Of a stretch of DNA of 64,000 nucleotides, positions 11,901 to 26,900 are shown in pieces. Location of the stretch: positions 14,283,298-14,347,297 of the forward strand of contig OX465583.1 in assembly GCA_950022655.1 (NCBI GenBank), given 5' to 3'. Source of the stretch: Alentia gelatinosa. Lineage: Eukaryota > Annelida > Polychaeta > Phyllodocida > Polynoidae. The translations under genes and the position numbers were made by a program. The notes under the pieces are model-generated. The model had not been told where the DNA came from. It saw only the letters and a program-made list of their open reading frames with translations, and did not search any database. Within the stretch, counting starts at the first letter, position 1. Each line of letters starts with the position of its first letter.

Positions 11901-14900
11901 CATTTTCATCTTATCTGGCTCCACTGGCCATTTTCATATATTCATCATACAAATTTACTTCTTAAAAAGATTCTTATATTGCACAGCTATTATCACATTA
12001 TATTACACATAAACCACAAGTCTATTATACATTGGCGGATTACACGATGCCTCGTTGAGGAGGTAAATGTCCAACCTTTAGACCCCGCACCCACCAACGC
12101 CGACGCGAGCCGACGCGAGCCGATACAAAATTACCATATCGTAGCGCGTCGGCTCGCGTCGGCTCGCGTCGGCTCGCGTCGGGGCGCGTCGTAACGTGTT
12201 GGGAGGGTGCATGAATAAGGTACCGTGGTCCCGATACACCCCGATATAGCTCACGACGCAACCAGCGTGATTAACAATATTTCCTTTATAATTCCAGAAA
12301 TAATGCATATTTATGGTTGATATTATACCTGTAAATACAAAACAATAGTATATATAATATTGCCTAATAATATTTAATGAAAAAATCAATTCCCAGTTAA
12401 AGTATAAATTGATCGATTTAAGACCCTTATCTACCATCAACTTTCACCATTTTTGCCAGATGGTGATAGCATCATATATTCTAGGTATTCTGAAAATTTC
12501 ATAATTTTTCATCAATTATTTCATATTATTTCCCGTTTAAAGTGTCATCTATACATACTAACGCGCACCGACGCGGCCCGACGCGCTACGACAATCGATA
12601 CATGTTCGATTGTCGTAGAGCTTCTACGATATGGTTTTTTTATCGGCTCGCGTCGGTTCGCGTCGTAGCGCGTCGGGCCGCGTCGGTAGCGTTATCGTAG
12701 AAACCTGACCAACTGCCCCGATAAGCTCTACGATATGGATTTTGTATCGGGAGGGCAATATCGGTGCGCGTCGGTTCGCGTCGGGACCTTGGTGGACACC
12801 CCCTCTTAGTGTCCTCATATTTAAATTTCCACTATTTGTCTATTTACCTCTAATCCAAAGGCTGTTTGTTTCAGGTTTGTTCCAGGTCTCTGTAGACTGG
12901 TATTTCCTCTCATAAACAGCAGCCTTCCATTACCCCCTAGAAATCCACTTTTCTTTTTCAGTTTACAAAGTACATTTTGCTAATGTAGAACCAAGACTAT
13001 GAGCAAGTGCAGTGTCCATTTCCAATGGATAAAGCACGTGGCTGGGGCTTGTCGGTGGCCTGGCAAGGACATGGTCCCAACACTCACACCCAAGCTCCCA
13101 CTCAACTCTCGCTGGCCAACCCTTGTTCTCTAATTTCAATTGATGACATTGGCGGCAGATTAAGCTTAAACGGTGACCCTGGAATTCTGCGTCACCCATT
13201 TTAAACAATTGTAAAAGTGAACACAGGATTCCATAGTCCATGTATATATCCCATGTATATTGGTGAAAATCTATGGAATGGATTAAAAAAAGAAACCCAA
13301 CAAAAGAAATATGGATATGCTTTTAAAAATAGTGTAAAAATGGAAATTCAAAACTTTGTAGAGTTGTAACATACAAGGTCAAAAGACCAATAAATTACAA
13401 ATGTCAGAAGACTATTGGGATAATATGAGATATTGTATGAAAAACTTTGATAAAATTATATGTTGGTGTAAATGAGTTGTGATGTACATGTGTAATTGTC
13501 CTGTATAATATTGTATTGTCGGCTATTGTATTTATGTGACAATCGCGTGGAGGATCGTTGGGTAACCAATGAACGGGATCTGTCGTTAATTTTGTCGAAT
13601 AAAAAAAAAATAGTCATCGTATATAGTGCGTGCGAACATGCTCTGATAATATTAATTGAGGATCATTCAGGCCAATAAAACAGTTGATTAACCCTCTCTT
13701 CAGACCTTCAGCTTCACACTGAGGCCGACAGCAACATATTTTCTACGTTTTCTCAGTGTTTCTGAGGCAGCACATTTCCATTTTTTTTTTCTGGCCCAGA
13801 CTGACATCCCTGACTCCTGGTGCCTCTCCTTTTCACTTCAGACAAGGATCCATGTGAAGGGGTGGTCTGTCCTCAGCGTTCTTCCTGCGTCCCCGCGGGA
13901 GATAGCTTCCGGTGCGCGTGCGCGACTGGCTACGTGAAGAGCAAGGACACGGGGACCTGTGGCGACATCGACGAGTGTAAATCCGACCACGGCTGTGACC
14001 AGCAGTGCGTCAATTCAGTGGGAGACTACTCGTGTACGTGCGACCCAGGCTTTGCTCTGAGCAGCACGGACAACAAGAGCTGTGTGCGTGAGTATCGAGT
14101 GTGAGCATGGCCGCAGGACCATCAGCCGGGTATTGCATATCAGCCACAAATGCATATCAATATCAGCAAGAAAAACTCAGCAAGAAAGACGCCTTCTAAA
14201 GCAATATTATCAGTGATGGCTTCACAGCCAATAGCACTGTTTCCCAATGATATGATATCGCAATATAATTACGTGGGTATGCAATAGGGGTTTTCATGTA
14301 TATATACATGCAAGTATAGGCTATTCGTCGCCTTTAATACTCCAAATCCACATATTAGAATCTGTTAAATATAGTGCATATTTGTATATTTGTGAAATGG
14401 CATATTAATCTATAGCTGATATTCAGATTTAAGGCTGTTATGATATAACCCTTGGTTCCTTCAATACAGATTTTCCAAACCGTAGTGAGTCACCAGGCAT
14501 GTAATGTGTGGATATTGAACCAATGGAACTTCCTATGACAAAACAAGGGAAAACATAGACAAAAATACCTGTATTTCGGTTTTCAAAAATTGTCATAAAG
14601 GGCCTAGTCCTTATAAGCATATAAGTAGCAGAATCCTATTCAATATCCCAAAACCAAAATTACCCTCTATAACCATGGACATACCATTCAAATATAGAGT
14701 TCTAGTATAAGCAATGTATTATTCTTTTACATTCTTATGAAGACCTCTCTGTTGAAGATCCACGAGCTCATCCTGTCCTTTTCCCGTTTGGAATGTAGTA
14801 ACAACGTATCATAGATAGGAATATTCTGTTTTGATGATAGTCGACATGGATATATAGAAATATCTCAGAAGAACCACACTTAGATGAAGCTAATGGCAGT

Positions 14901-17900
14901 GTTTCCCTTTCCCTGAACTTAAAGCTTATATAAAGCAATTAATCTCTGTTAATTAATTCAAAAGAATAGGCCCCGCCCTCCACATGGCTGAGCATGTGCA
15001 GAACGGGAACACCTAGGGCATTTATTCACTGGGAGTAGCGTGGGGCGCTGTCAGCCCTTGTGTACATGTACCCTGGACAACTTTGAGGCAATGGTCGTCT
15101 AGAGGAGCTCTGCTCCAATGCTAAAGCATAGGAGTAGTGTTAGGACATCGTTACCTGCGCCGACTGTCAGACTGGAGCTATAAAACCGACAGCTAGAGAG
15201 CTGAGGGCAGTCAGTGGGGACTGCGTGAGCGGTCAGGGGCAGGTGCACAACACACAGGCCGCCCTCTCACACAGTGAGAGGGCGGTGTTATATTTTTTGA
15301 AATTATCATTAAGATTAGTTCCCGTATTTCAGCTTTAACGGATTCAGAGAGGTGTTATTTGTAGCCTACTTTAAAAAGAACAACCAATACAAGTTTAGAT
15401 ATACATTATCTTTACAGCGGAAACAGTGTGCACGGCACAACAGGCAGCAGAGTGTGACAGCTCCGGTGACACCGCCCCCGTGTGTGCTGTTGTGACTGGA
15501 CGGCTGGTGTGTAAGTGCCCCGCCCGATACAGCCTCACAGTGGACAAGTCCTGCATGGACTCCAACGAGTGCCTGCTGCACACCCACTCCTGTAACCTTG
15601 GCATCAGCACGTGCAGCAACACCGTCGGCAACTACACGTGCGTGTGTGAACAGGGCTATGTGGGCGACGGTCGCACGTGTCGCGATGTGGACGAGTGCAC
15701 AGAGGCGCCCCTCGCGGACTGCCCTGCGGAGAATGGGCAATGTGTGAACACGGATGGAGGCTTTCAGTGTGACTGCAAGAGCGGCTTCCATCTTACTGAA
15801 AAGGACGGGGTCAAGGCGTGTGCGGATAATGACGAATGTGCATCGTCAGCGAGCAATAACTGCGACCTCAGCAATGGGTACTGTAACAACGCAGACGGTG
15901 GCTATTCCTGCTCCTGTCAAACTGGCTACACTTTTTCCGGCCAGACCTGCATAGGTAAGGCATTACCAAAGGTTCAAGGACAGACTTACATTTTTTTTTT
16001 TTTTTTTTTTTAGAATACGCGATAGCCTAGAAAAGTATTATAGAAATATATGCAGTTTTGACGACATCAGGGACCTGTTTCACTAGTTTCGTGACATGTC
16101 TAGATGGCGTCTAGATGGTGTGTCCGGTTTCAGAAGAACTAGACATGAGACTTCCTTTTGTGTGTTCTTGCTTGCACTGTTGGTGCCGCTTTTCATGTCT
16201 GTATAACTCTTTTGTCACGAAACTAGTGAAACAGGTCCATGATGTGTAGATTTGTCTAATTCTTATGTTTTGGGCCTGTCTTTTCCTAAGGGCAGCTACT
16301 TGTGTTGTCATGAAACTAGACAACCCTAATGTCTGTATGGTGTCACAGACATGTCACAAAACTAGTGAAACAGGTCCCTGTTCTGTCAATACATTGCAAA
16401 CTCTGTTATATTTCTAAAGGAATGCTCTTCTTTTATCCTACCCCTAATAAAAAACGCCATAGGCTTAACATGGGATTTGTTTATTTCACGGGTGTGACAT
16501 AAAGGGATGTTTATTTCACTACCTTCTGGTACTGAAAAAATATGGAAAAGGGGTAGGATCAAATCTAGATGCCACTCGTTTGAGTTTGAGCTTATTTATG
16601 CCACTCATTTTGTTGGCTCCGTAATGTCACTCGTCTTCGACTCGTGAAATTATGGAGCCAACAAAATGCGTGGCATAAATAAACTCAGCCTCAAACTCGT
16701 GACGTCTCTTGATAATATCTAATTTTAATCTTATCGAGGTAAACGTTAGGTTCAGAAGTGCCTATTTCCACATTTCCTTGTATAGGCTAACGTAGACACC
16801 CGATGTCTTGCCATTTTCACTTACTTTATATTCCGCATGCCTTATAATCAACCCATTTCTCAGTACTAGATGCCGAGTTTCCTCTCCTCTACACAACTCC
16901 AGATGTTCAAATTCCTACCATTTGCGCAGCCCTAGACGATCAATTTTTTTTTATCATTTTATCATATGGCAAACCCTTGACACTCAATTTCCTACCCTTT
17001 TAGCTAACCTAGACTCTATGTTTTCTCTTTATGCAACGCTAGCGACTCAATCCTACATCTTTAAATATGCCCAGACATCCAATTTCTCTAATTAACACAA
17101 ACTTAGGACCCACTTTATCGCTGTCTTTTATGATGATTCCTCACTAATGTTCCCTCTAAGGTCAGATGCTTTATAAAGGAAACTATGCAGATATCACGCA
17201 GATCAAGGTTGATTTCCTGCATGAGCAGTGTACGGAATGATGTATTCTGAAGACACAATGAAACACAATTAAATATGTACGTGTATGTCCTGTTATCGTT
17301 ACGCAGAGGAAGAAGCTTCCAGAATCAATACCGTGCCTACTAAAACATCAATCTGTATATACACACGCTAATCCTTTTAAGATAAACAGTAGCGCCATCA
17401 CCATGCTTATTTTATGTTCTTTGACACGGTGCTTGTCACACTAATATACTAATGTTTTATCAAACATTTACTTTATCCTGCTGAACAAGTTTTTGGCCAG
17501 CCATGGCCAGCAATGCTTTGCAGGCAGCATTGTATAATTCAACACTCATAATTGGTCGCTTGCTGGCCAGCTAACTTGGTGGAGGAGCGGCAAAATGGGC
17601 TGTAAGCCAGGCCGGCAACTGACAGCCATCACTGACCAGCTGGTGACAGGCAGGGGAGAGTGGGTTTTACAGCAAGGAGCCAGCACCGGCTGCCACTGAG
17701 TGGGCATGTATACCTTTTGCGCTCTTCCACTAAGCAAATCCTCGCTGCCAACGCACAAAATGGGCCGGCGATGGCCATATTGGAGTCAGCCATAGGTAGA
17801 TTGGTGTAACAGTTGCTAATACAAAATGTCCATAGTAAATCTATAGCAGCTCTGTATGGACATACTCGGCACATACGGATATGTTGCATGTTCCAGGCTG

Positions 17901-20900
17901 GAAAAATACAACGCATACTATCGTAAAACTGGATGAGGTTCAATCTTGTCCACCGTATTCCACGACTGGAGTTTGGCAAAGTGACTTCATGAGGCGAAGC
18001 CGAGTGAAGTCCGGAGCCAAAACTTCAGGAGTGGAATGCGGTGGCCAAGATTAAAACGAATCAGGTTTTGATTTTATCCTACCCCATCTCCTCGGTTTTG
18101 GAATATTATGTGATAACAATGCTGTATGCCACTAGTGGCATATAACACTCTGTATGCCAGTCAGCGTGGCATAGGGAAACCCAATGTTAAGCCTATGGGA
18201 TTTTATATTAGGGGTAGGATAAAGACAAATAACAGCGCAAAACAGCGTGAACTGCAACTGGCTCTGAAAATAACAAGTAGCAAATATATACCCGGCACGC
18301 ATTTACGGTTGGTCATTGAGTTAGCATTCATTTCTTTAGTTATCTAAATGCCTAGACAGGGGTAGGATAGAATCAAAACCTGATTCACTTTAGGATAGGT
18401 GACCATGTGCCACTCATGGAGTTTGGGCTGCAGATGGGTTGATTTTTGAAACCTGCTAAATTACACTTTTATCCCGGGGTCAGACATCCAAAACATAATT
18501 TTAGAATGATATTTCTAAATTCTTAGATCTAAGAGGTTTTTTTCAAGTCTTGTGTTTGAAAAAAAAAACTGACGTTCTTAGAGGTCTAAAAAAAGGATCG
18601 GACTCCTAACGCCTCATCCCTGAAGATGATTTTAGAATAATACTTCTTTTTATATTTTATATTAGTCACCGATTAAGTACAGTCCAGAGAAGCTTTATTC
18701 CAACAAAATCAGATGAATGGTTTAGATTTGAGAGCCTTTTGAAATTGTGTATACTACTGCATGTTGTTTCATAGTTGAAATTACGTTATTAATGCCTATA
18801 ATTTGAGGAAGACTAATAGTATATGGTTTTGACCCGAAACACCTTAATCATATATTAGATTTAAACAAAAGCTCTGATTGTTGGACAACCCAGGGGTGTT
18901 GGACAACACGTTTTAAAACTACTCAGAACAATGAATAAAATAATATCAGTAACTATAATTCTGTATATTCTTAATAAAATGATGGAAATCTACATTTTAC
19001 AAAGCAAACCACTCAATTACTGATAATATATAATCCCAAAATCATGACTTATATCAGAGCATGTTGTCTGACACCCAGCTTGTCGGACAACACGTTTTCA
19101 GTTTTTGAATCACAAAAAGTATATTTTTTCGATTTCCTAAAAAAAAACCTGGTTGTTTATAAATGGCAGGGACACTTAACATAGAAAGGGATATTTGTTA
19201 TTCTATCATGATTATTATTTCTTCTATACATCTTTGAACAGGCGTGTTGTCCAACACCCCAATTTTGGGAAAGATATCATCATGGAATCACAAAGTTTTA
19301 ATATCAGAATGGAAAATCCGATTGAAACATTCAAGTATCACAGTCAGGATTTGGTCAACATTTTACAATAAATGAAAAATAATTTTCACTGTATGTTTCA
19401 TTAGTATTATCCTCTCAAAATTGGGGTGTTGGACAACATGCTCTATGGGGCTCTCTGTTGGAAAATTTGAAAGTCCTAGATAGTTTTGACCATTTTAATA
19501 TTTTTTCAATCTTTTACCAACTTTCAAAATTATATTGTCGACACTTCTCATGACTTCTCTGCTTAAGACATGTTGATAAATACAATTTGCTCTACATTGT
19601 GTCTCCCAGATTTTGAAAAAGGTGAAAATCACTGGAAAATCACAGTTTCTGTTGGTTTTTGGAAGGAAAAATTCGTCAGAGCTATACAAAGCACCCCTCT
19701 CATAAGGTGTCACACTCTCTAAGTCATATTCTGTACTCTCACTACGTTCTATGGAGAAGAATTCTTGATGAACTAGGCTTAGAGCCTTAATCCACTGGCG
19801 TGCCTCCCGTGCTAAAGATGTACATCAATGCAACCAAAGATTCCTTTAATCTCAATGATGCCACCTAGCGGGAATACTGTGTGCCAGTAGATTATCAAGG
19901 CTCTAAGCCTAGTTCATCAAGAATTCCTCTCCCATAGAGCGCAGTGAGAACCTTGTACAGATTACGACTTAGAGAATTTGAGATCTTATGGGAGGGGTGC
20001 ACCAAAACCGTATGTTGGAAAGAAAGAAAAATATGCACCTAAAAAATTCACTTTTACATTGATGAGATACATTTATACAACATCAGCCTTGAATAATCTT
20101 ATTTCGGTAATTTAGCAGGTTTTAGAAATCCCCCTTAGATTTCACTTGGCTCCACCTCGGGAAATAACTATGCCAAACTCCATTCGTGGCATCCGCCACC
20201 TATCCTAAAACTCATCTAGTTTTATGGTAGTATTCTACTGCTTTCTGGAATCTACTCAGTAACGGTCTTTATTATCCACCTAATACAAAGTGTCCATAGA
20301 AAACACATAGGGAGTGTGTATGGACATACCCGGTGCATACAGATATGTTGTATGCTCTGGGTGGCGCATACGGAAAAATAGTGCGTATGGAAAAATAGTA
20401 TATAACTAAAACGAACTGACATCGACATGCCACTTGTCCAGAAAAGGTGGATAATAAATACAATATAGACTGGTTTCAGATAAAAGCGGTTGTATGCTCC
20501 TCGGAGTTGACTGCGCAATATCCTCGCATACGCTCGGATATTACTACGCGTCAACTCCTCGGAGCATACGGCCGCTTGTATCTGAAACCAGTTAATATTG
20601 TGTATGTATACTCTGTAGTTTTAATATGGAGACTCTATATGAGGTCGGCATCACCTTGCGTTGGGCTCCGTACGGGAAAGGGTGACGCCAACATGGACAT
20701 TTTATAATCTTAATGATCCCCACACGATACTCACCTAGCCCTACTACATGGCCGACGAAACAGCCCAAATCCAACGTCTCACACGTAATTGAGACAACTC
20801 GCAACGTTCCGCCAGTCAAAGCCTCGGCAAGGGAACGGCGAAAAAACGCCATTAAAATCAATATCATATTGGCCCACCGCCTCTCCTCCCCTAATGGCCA

Positions 20901-23900
20901 GTCCATACCAGACGTAATGACCGCTCCGCGTCATTAGCAACCAATGAGACAGTAATTCACAAAGCTGAATACAAATTGGCAAACCTCAATGGTAATTGGT
21001 TATGTTATTGTCACTCAGTGATTCATTTAAACTCCTCCTTGTAACAGATTTCATTCACAATACCTAATTAGATTAGCACCCAAACCCTTCAATTTTTTTT
21101 GTCCCAACTTGATAATCCCTTGTTAAGTTCACAGTTCCTGAATAATTCTAGTCACTCTCCATCACTCACATTCACCACGATGATCCTTCTAATTTTACTC
21201 AGGTGACCAACAATAATGTAGTAAGATTAGGCCCAATGCCCATCTAACGATTTTGGAACATTCTTGTACCTTTGTCGGCGACAAACGGACAGTAATTTGT
21301 CTTACCCAAGGCATCCTTACGGAGTCGGCTCTAGTCGGTAGATGTAGGACAGCTAGGCAAGGGTGAGCCACCGATTAGTAGACCGATTTGCTTTAATAGG
21401 ACTAATATCCACCACCCCATCTCCTCAATGTCCGCTGGTCAAGCGAAGGGTTACGTAATTTGCCTGCGACAAGTTCACCGACTCCTATACGATTTGAGAA
21501 CTAATCGCTCAACCCTGAATCGGTAGATGGGCATAAGGCTTTACGCCATGTATTCTCTCCATGAGATCAGTCTGCAGACTGTAGGTAGTCCTAGACTCAC
21601 AGAGCTGCCTTTTCTCCCCACAAACATTCTTCATAGGGTGGCCCAACTCCAGGTAGAATAATTAAGCCCCGGCCCCACTGGTGCGATGCGATTGTCGCAA
21701 GTCAATAAAAAGGTACTAAAGGCCGGGTGAGGGTCATAAAAACGGTGCCGCCCGTCGCATCGCACACAATCGCTCCTGTGGGGCCGGGCTTGCGTGCGTG
21801 TTCGATTATGTGCGATGCGATTGATCCATCGCATCGCACATCTTGAAATGTTCATGATTTGCGATGGATTCATCGCACAGAGTTCTTCCTATCATATTTG
21901 CATAGAAACTGTACCCCACTTCATTGATTCCAGTTAGTTACACAGGATACCCTCACAAATGCCACCTTGGACCTATTACAGTTAATAACTACACAACTGA
22001 GGTCTCAGGAGGTGTGAAAGCTGTGGAAATGCCAGGCTATGCCTTTAGCCTAGGTGTGATTCTGATACTTTGTTGAGTGTGAGGAATGAAAAATATTATA
22101 ATTAATTCTAGTAAATATTACAATGAAGCTGTATATCTAGAACTATACATAGATGCTTCCGAAAGGGTTGCGATGAATCCATCGCTTCAGTGTCCCATAC
22201 CCTGAATTTTCCCTGCTATTGAGTGCGATGAATCCATCGCAATAGGGGTCATAAACCCCGTTTATGGGACCATAAACTGTGTGCGACAATCGCATCGCAC
22301 CAGTGGGGCCGGGTCTTAAGGCCTGTGGGAGCATTGATAATGCTCCTGTGCCGTGAAAATCGCTCACACAGATGAGTGCCAGCCAGCTGGTGCTTTCTTA
22401 CTCCCCAGCGCTGGTTGCGCTACCTTCTAATACACTCAGGTATCTACCAGTGGGCTAGCTGCTTTTGCATCATGTGCCTACCCTTCTTATACAGAACACT
22501 GCTTTTCAAATTCCGCGTCACATACTTTCATTAATTATTACAATTCATTGCTAGATTTGGACCTGCACACAGTGCAGTAATAATAAAACATACAACCACT
22601 TGTATCTGAAACCAGTCATTTGTGTGTATTTATTATCCACCTAATACAAAGTGTCCATAGGAAATACATAGGGTGTGTGTATGGACATACCCGGCGCATA
22701 TGGGTATAGTGTATGCGCCAGGCGCGAATATGAAAAAATAGTACATACGGAAAAATATTGCATCACTAAAATGAAATTGTATCCACAGGCAACTTGTTAA
22801 GAAAAGGTGGATGATAAATAGATGATCCTTCTAATTTTACTCAGGTGACCAACAATAATGTAGTAAGATTAGGCCCAATGCCCATCTAACGATTTTGGAA
22901 CATTCTTGTACCTTTGTCGGCGACAAACGGACAGTAATTTGTCTTACCCAAGGCATCCTTACGGAGTCGGCTCTAGTCGGTAGATGTAGGACAGCTAGGC
23001 AAGGGTGAGCCACCGATTAGTAGACCGATTTGCTTTAATAGGACTAATATCCACCACCCCATCTCCTCAATGTCCGCTGGTCAAGCGAAGGGTTACGTAA
23101 TTTGCCTGCGACAAGTTCACCGACTCCTATACGATTTGAGAACTAATCGCTCAACCCTGAATCGGTAGATGGGCATAAGGCTTTACGCCATGTATTCTCT
23201 CCATGAGATCAGTCTGCAGACTGTAGGTAGTCCTAGACTCACAGAGCTGCCTTTTCTCCCCACAAACATTCTTCATAGGGTGGCCCAACTCCAGGTAGAA
23301 TAATTAAGCCCCGGCCCCACTGGTGCGATGCGATTGTCGCAAGTCAATAAAAAGGTACTAAAGGCCGGGTGAGGGTCATAAAAACGGTGCCGCCCGTCGC
23401 ATCGCACACAATCGCTCCTGTGGGGCCGGGCTTGCGTGCGTGTTCGATTATGTGCGATGCGATTGATCCATCGCATCGCACATCTTGAAATGTTCATGAT
23501 TTGCGATGGATTCATCGCACAGAGTTCTTCCTATCATATTTGCATAGAAACTGTACCCCACTTCATTGATTCCAGTTAGTTACACAGGATACCCTCACAA
23601 ATGCCACCTTGGACCTATTACAGTTAATAACTACACAACTGAGGTCTCAGGAGGTGTGAAAGCTGTGGAAATGCCAGGCTATGCCTTTAGCCTAGGTGTG
23701 ATTCTGATACTTTGTTGAGTGTGAGGAATGAAAAATATTATAATTAATTCTAGTAAATATTACAATGAAGCTGTATATCTAGAACTATACATAGATGCTT
23801 CCGAAAGGGTTGCGATGAATCCATCGCTTCAGTGTCCCATACCCTGAATTTTCCCTGCTATTGAGTGCGATGAATCCATCGCAATAGGGGTCATAAACCC

Positions 23901-26900
23901 CGTTTATGGGACCATAAACTGTGTGCGACAATCGCATCGCACCAGTGGGGCCGGGTCTTAAGGCCTGTGGGAGCATTGATAATGCTCCTGTGCCGTGAAA
24001 ATCGCTCACACAGATGAGTGCCAGCCAGCTGGTGCTTTCTTACTCCCCAGCGCTGGTTGCGCTACCTTCTAATACACTCAGGTATCTACCAGTGGGCTAG
24101 CTGCTTTTGCATCATGTGCCTACCCTTCTTATACAGAACACTGCTTTTCAAATTCCGCGTCACATACTTTCATTAATTATTACAATTCATTGCTAGATTT
24201 GGACCTGCACACAGTGCAGTAATAATAAAACATACAACCACTTGTATCTGAAACCAGTCATTTGTGTGTATTTATTATCCACCTAATACAAAGTGTCCAT
24301 AGGAAATACATAGGGTGTGTGTATGGACATACCCGGTGCATATGGGTATAGTGTATGCGCCAGGCGCGAATATGAAAAAATAGTACATACGGAAAAATAT
24401 TGCATCACTAAAATGAAATTGTATCCACAGGCAACTTGTTAAGAAAAGGTGGATGATAAATAGAATATAGGACTGGTTTTAGGTAAAAGCTGCTGTATAT
24501 ATGCACCGTATGCGGCCGTAGAGTTGACACTATACAATATATTCGCATATGCGTGGATATTACTGAGTGTTGACCTCTAGGAACATTTTTTTTATTATTA
24601 TTTTTTTTTTATTAGGCAACAGTTCAAATATTGACATTTGGTTTTCAACCGGCCTTGTCAGATCCGGGTGTAGACTGGATCAAACACTTTCAGTCATAGG
24701 CATTGTAAGAATTACACACATAGGAAAGGAATAAAGTACCACTAGATAACATACCGCTGCTTGTATCTGAAACCAGTCATGTATATTGTGTATTTATCAT
24801 ATTCTTGTTATTCTTTCTAGATCACGATGAATGTGCTGAAAAGGGCCAAGGAGGGTGTGCTCAGAACTGCACAAACCACATCGGTTCCCATTCCTGCTTC
24901 TGCGGCAATGGCTTTGTGTTGAATGACGACGGGCTCAATTGTGACGATTACAACGAATGCCAACTAGATTCTGACAACCATTGCTTTGACAAGTCGTTCT
25001 GCAACAATACTGCAGGAGGCTACACCTGCTCATGCCCAGATGGACTGATCCTGACTGAAGATGGCTTCACCTGCAATTCTACAGATCTGTGTGCGAAAAA
25101 TACCACATGTGGATACAAATGTTTAGTACTCAATGGGCAAGATGTATGCCGATGTCCTACTGGACAAACACTAGCTGGAGACAATACTAATTGTGTTGGC
25201 ATCAATGAATGTGAGTCTGAAAAAACGCATCGCTGTAATGCTACAAGAGGGGTAATGTGTGCTGATCTCGATACTGGGTATGAATGTTCATGTATCAATG
25301 GGAATTCATCACGCCAGGTCAGCCTACATCAGTGTATAGGTAAGAAGTCATGATTATTTATTTTGTTCCTCAAATGTGTTCAAACCTCTAGAGAACCTAA
25401 CAAATGTTTGATTAATGTTTTAGTTTACTAGCACCACTATCAGCAATTAGCAATTTATTTCAAGTGTGCGGAATCTGATATAGCCATTCCATGTTTTATC
25501 TAGTACTAGTGCCAGTGGTATGAAGAAACTGGGTTCGGGTGAAGAAATTGTATTTGTACGTATTCTCAGCGGAATTGCACGTCTCGACAAAGTAATTGGA
25601 GGGGTGTGAAAATCCCTAGAGACCGAACACCAGGATGTTCAGGCCCACCCCTAGATTAGAGGAATACCAGTTACAGGTGTTGCCGTTCAGCGCCGCCTAA
25701 CGGCCCACTGTCTAGTGACGCGGCCGCTCGGACAAACACCGCGATTCCAGCGGTATTCATATAGAGACAAACAGCAATCACACCTAAAGTGTGAACGGTG
25801 GGTGTGATTGCAGGAGTGTTGTTTTTTGACAGATTAAATTATTGGAACAAACTAGGGTATTGTATCAACAAGTCTGGGATGTCTAAACTTTATAGTTGAT
25901 AATTATCTTGGTTTTAGATGGGAAAAAGCATATAACTGCTGGGTCTGCCAATGTATTAATGTGTATGCAGTTTCAGTGTTCCTGTCTTATCTAAGGTATA
26001 TCTAAAGTATCATTTAGGTGATATGCATGTATGATACATCAAATTGGAGCTGGAATACCATAGAATATGATGAAATCATTGTTATTTCTCTGAAAATGAT
26101 ATACACGGGTATCATCAACGTATTACGCTCATATACTAAGTGATCCAATGATAAAGAATACGTTGCCAGGGGTATGTTTGGCCGCAGGCATTGCGTAACC
26201 ACCCAGATAAGGTGCGACACCGCCCTGTGGAAAAAGGCCTAATGTAACAGGTTCAGTCCACGAAATAGGTGTATTCGATACCGCCCGCGGTGCCGGCCGC
26301 CACCCGCGGTGCCGGGCCGGAGTCCGGTGCCGGTCGCCACCCGTGGTCAGGGCCGGCCACACGGCTGGCCATACACGGAACATACCCGCAGCCCTGTCAG
26401 CCAGTCTGTACTTTCCCTAGATTTTGATATTATTATTCATCCTTGGTGGCTGTTCCATCCCCGATGTTCTTATATCTATAAGGTATTTATTCTGTAATAT
26501 ATACTTAACTTACAGTCAAATAAATAACATCCTTAACCTAACCCTAACCCTAACCTTAGCCGTAACCTAGCCCTATCCTAACCCTAACCTTAATCTATAC
26601 CTTTTCCTATTCATAACCCTATCCCTAACCTAACCCTAGCCCCTAACCCTAACCCTAACTCTAACCCTAACCCTAATCCTAACCCAACCCTAACCCTAGC
26701 CCTACCCTAAACCTAACCCTAACCTCACCCGAATACCAGTGAATTCGGTACCGCGACAGGTTCGGTCCGGTGGTGAGTTCGCTACTGCGACAGTTTCGGT
26801 CCGCGAAAAAGGTGAATTCGATACCGCCCGCGGTGCCGGTCGCCACCCGCGATGTCGGGGTAGGGTGCCGGCCGCCACCCGCGGACAGGGTCGGCCACAC

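Larger units (their letters stand above)
18357..20225. repeat. Family A-like foldback split by a 1.7-kb insertion
   Basis: Left part ggggtaggatagaatc and tttaggataggtgac...catggagtttgg; right part ccaaactccattcgtggc...cacctatcctaaa. The two arms pair, and the family B element at 18441-20130 lies between them. Confidence 0.65.
21179..24462 (+). repeat. 1642-bp direct tandem duplication
   Basis: 21179-22820 is repeated at 22821-24462 with a constant offset of 1642. The copies look essentially identical; one difference noted is C at 22695 against T at 24337. The junction sits in a family C element (gataaata|gatgatcc). Confidence 0.95.

Noticed and set aside
16808..17095. 95-codon plus-strand frame in intron 3
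   Set aside because: No acceptor or donor in phase, no domain; likely chance in pyrimidine-rich DNA.
21631..24009. Paired 80- and 74-codon minus-strand frames repeated 1642 nt apart
   Set aside because: They lie across the ends of family K elements; the repeat of the frames is just the tandem duplication.
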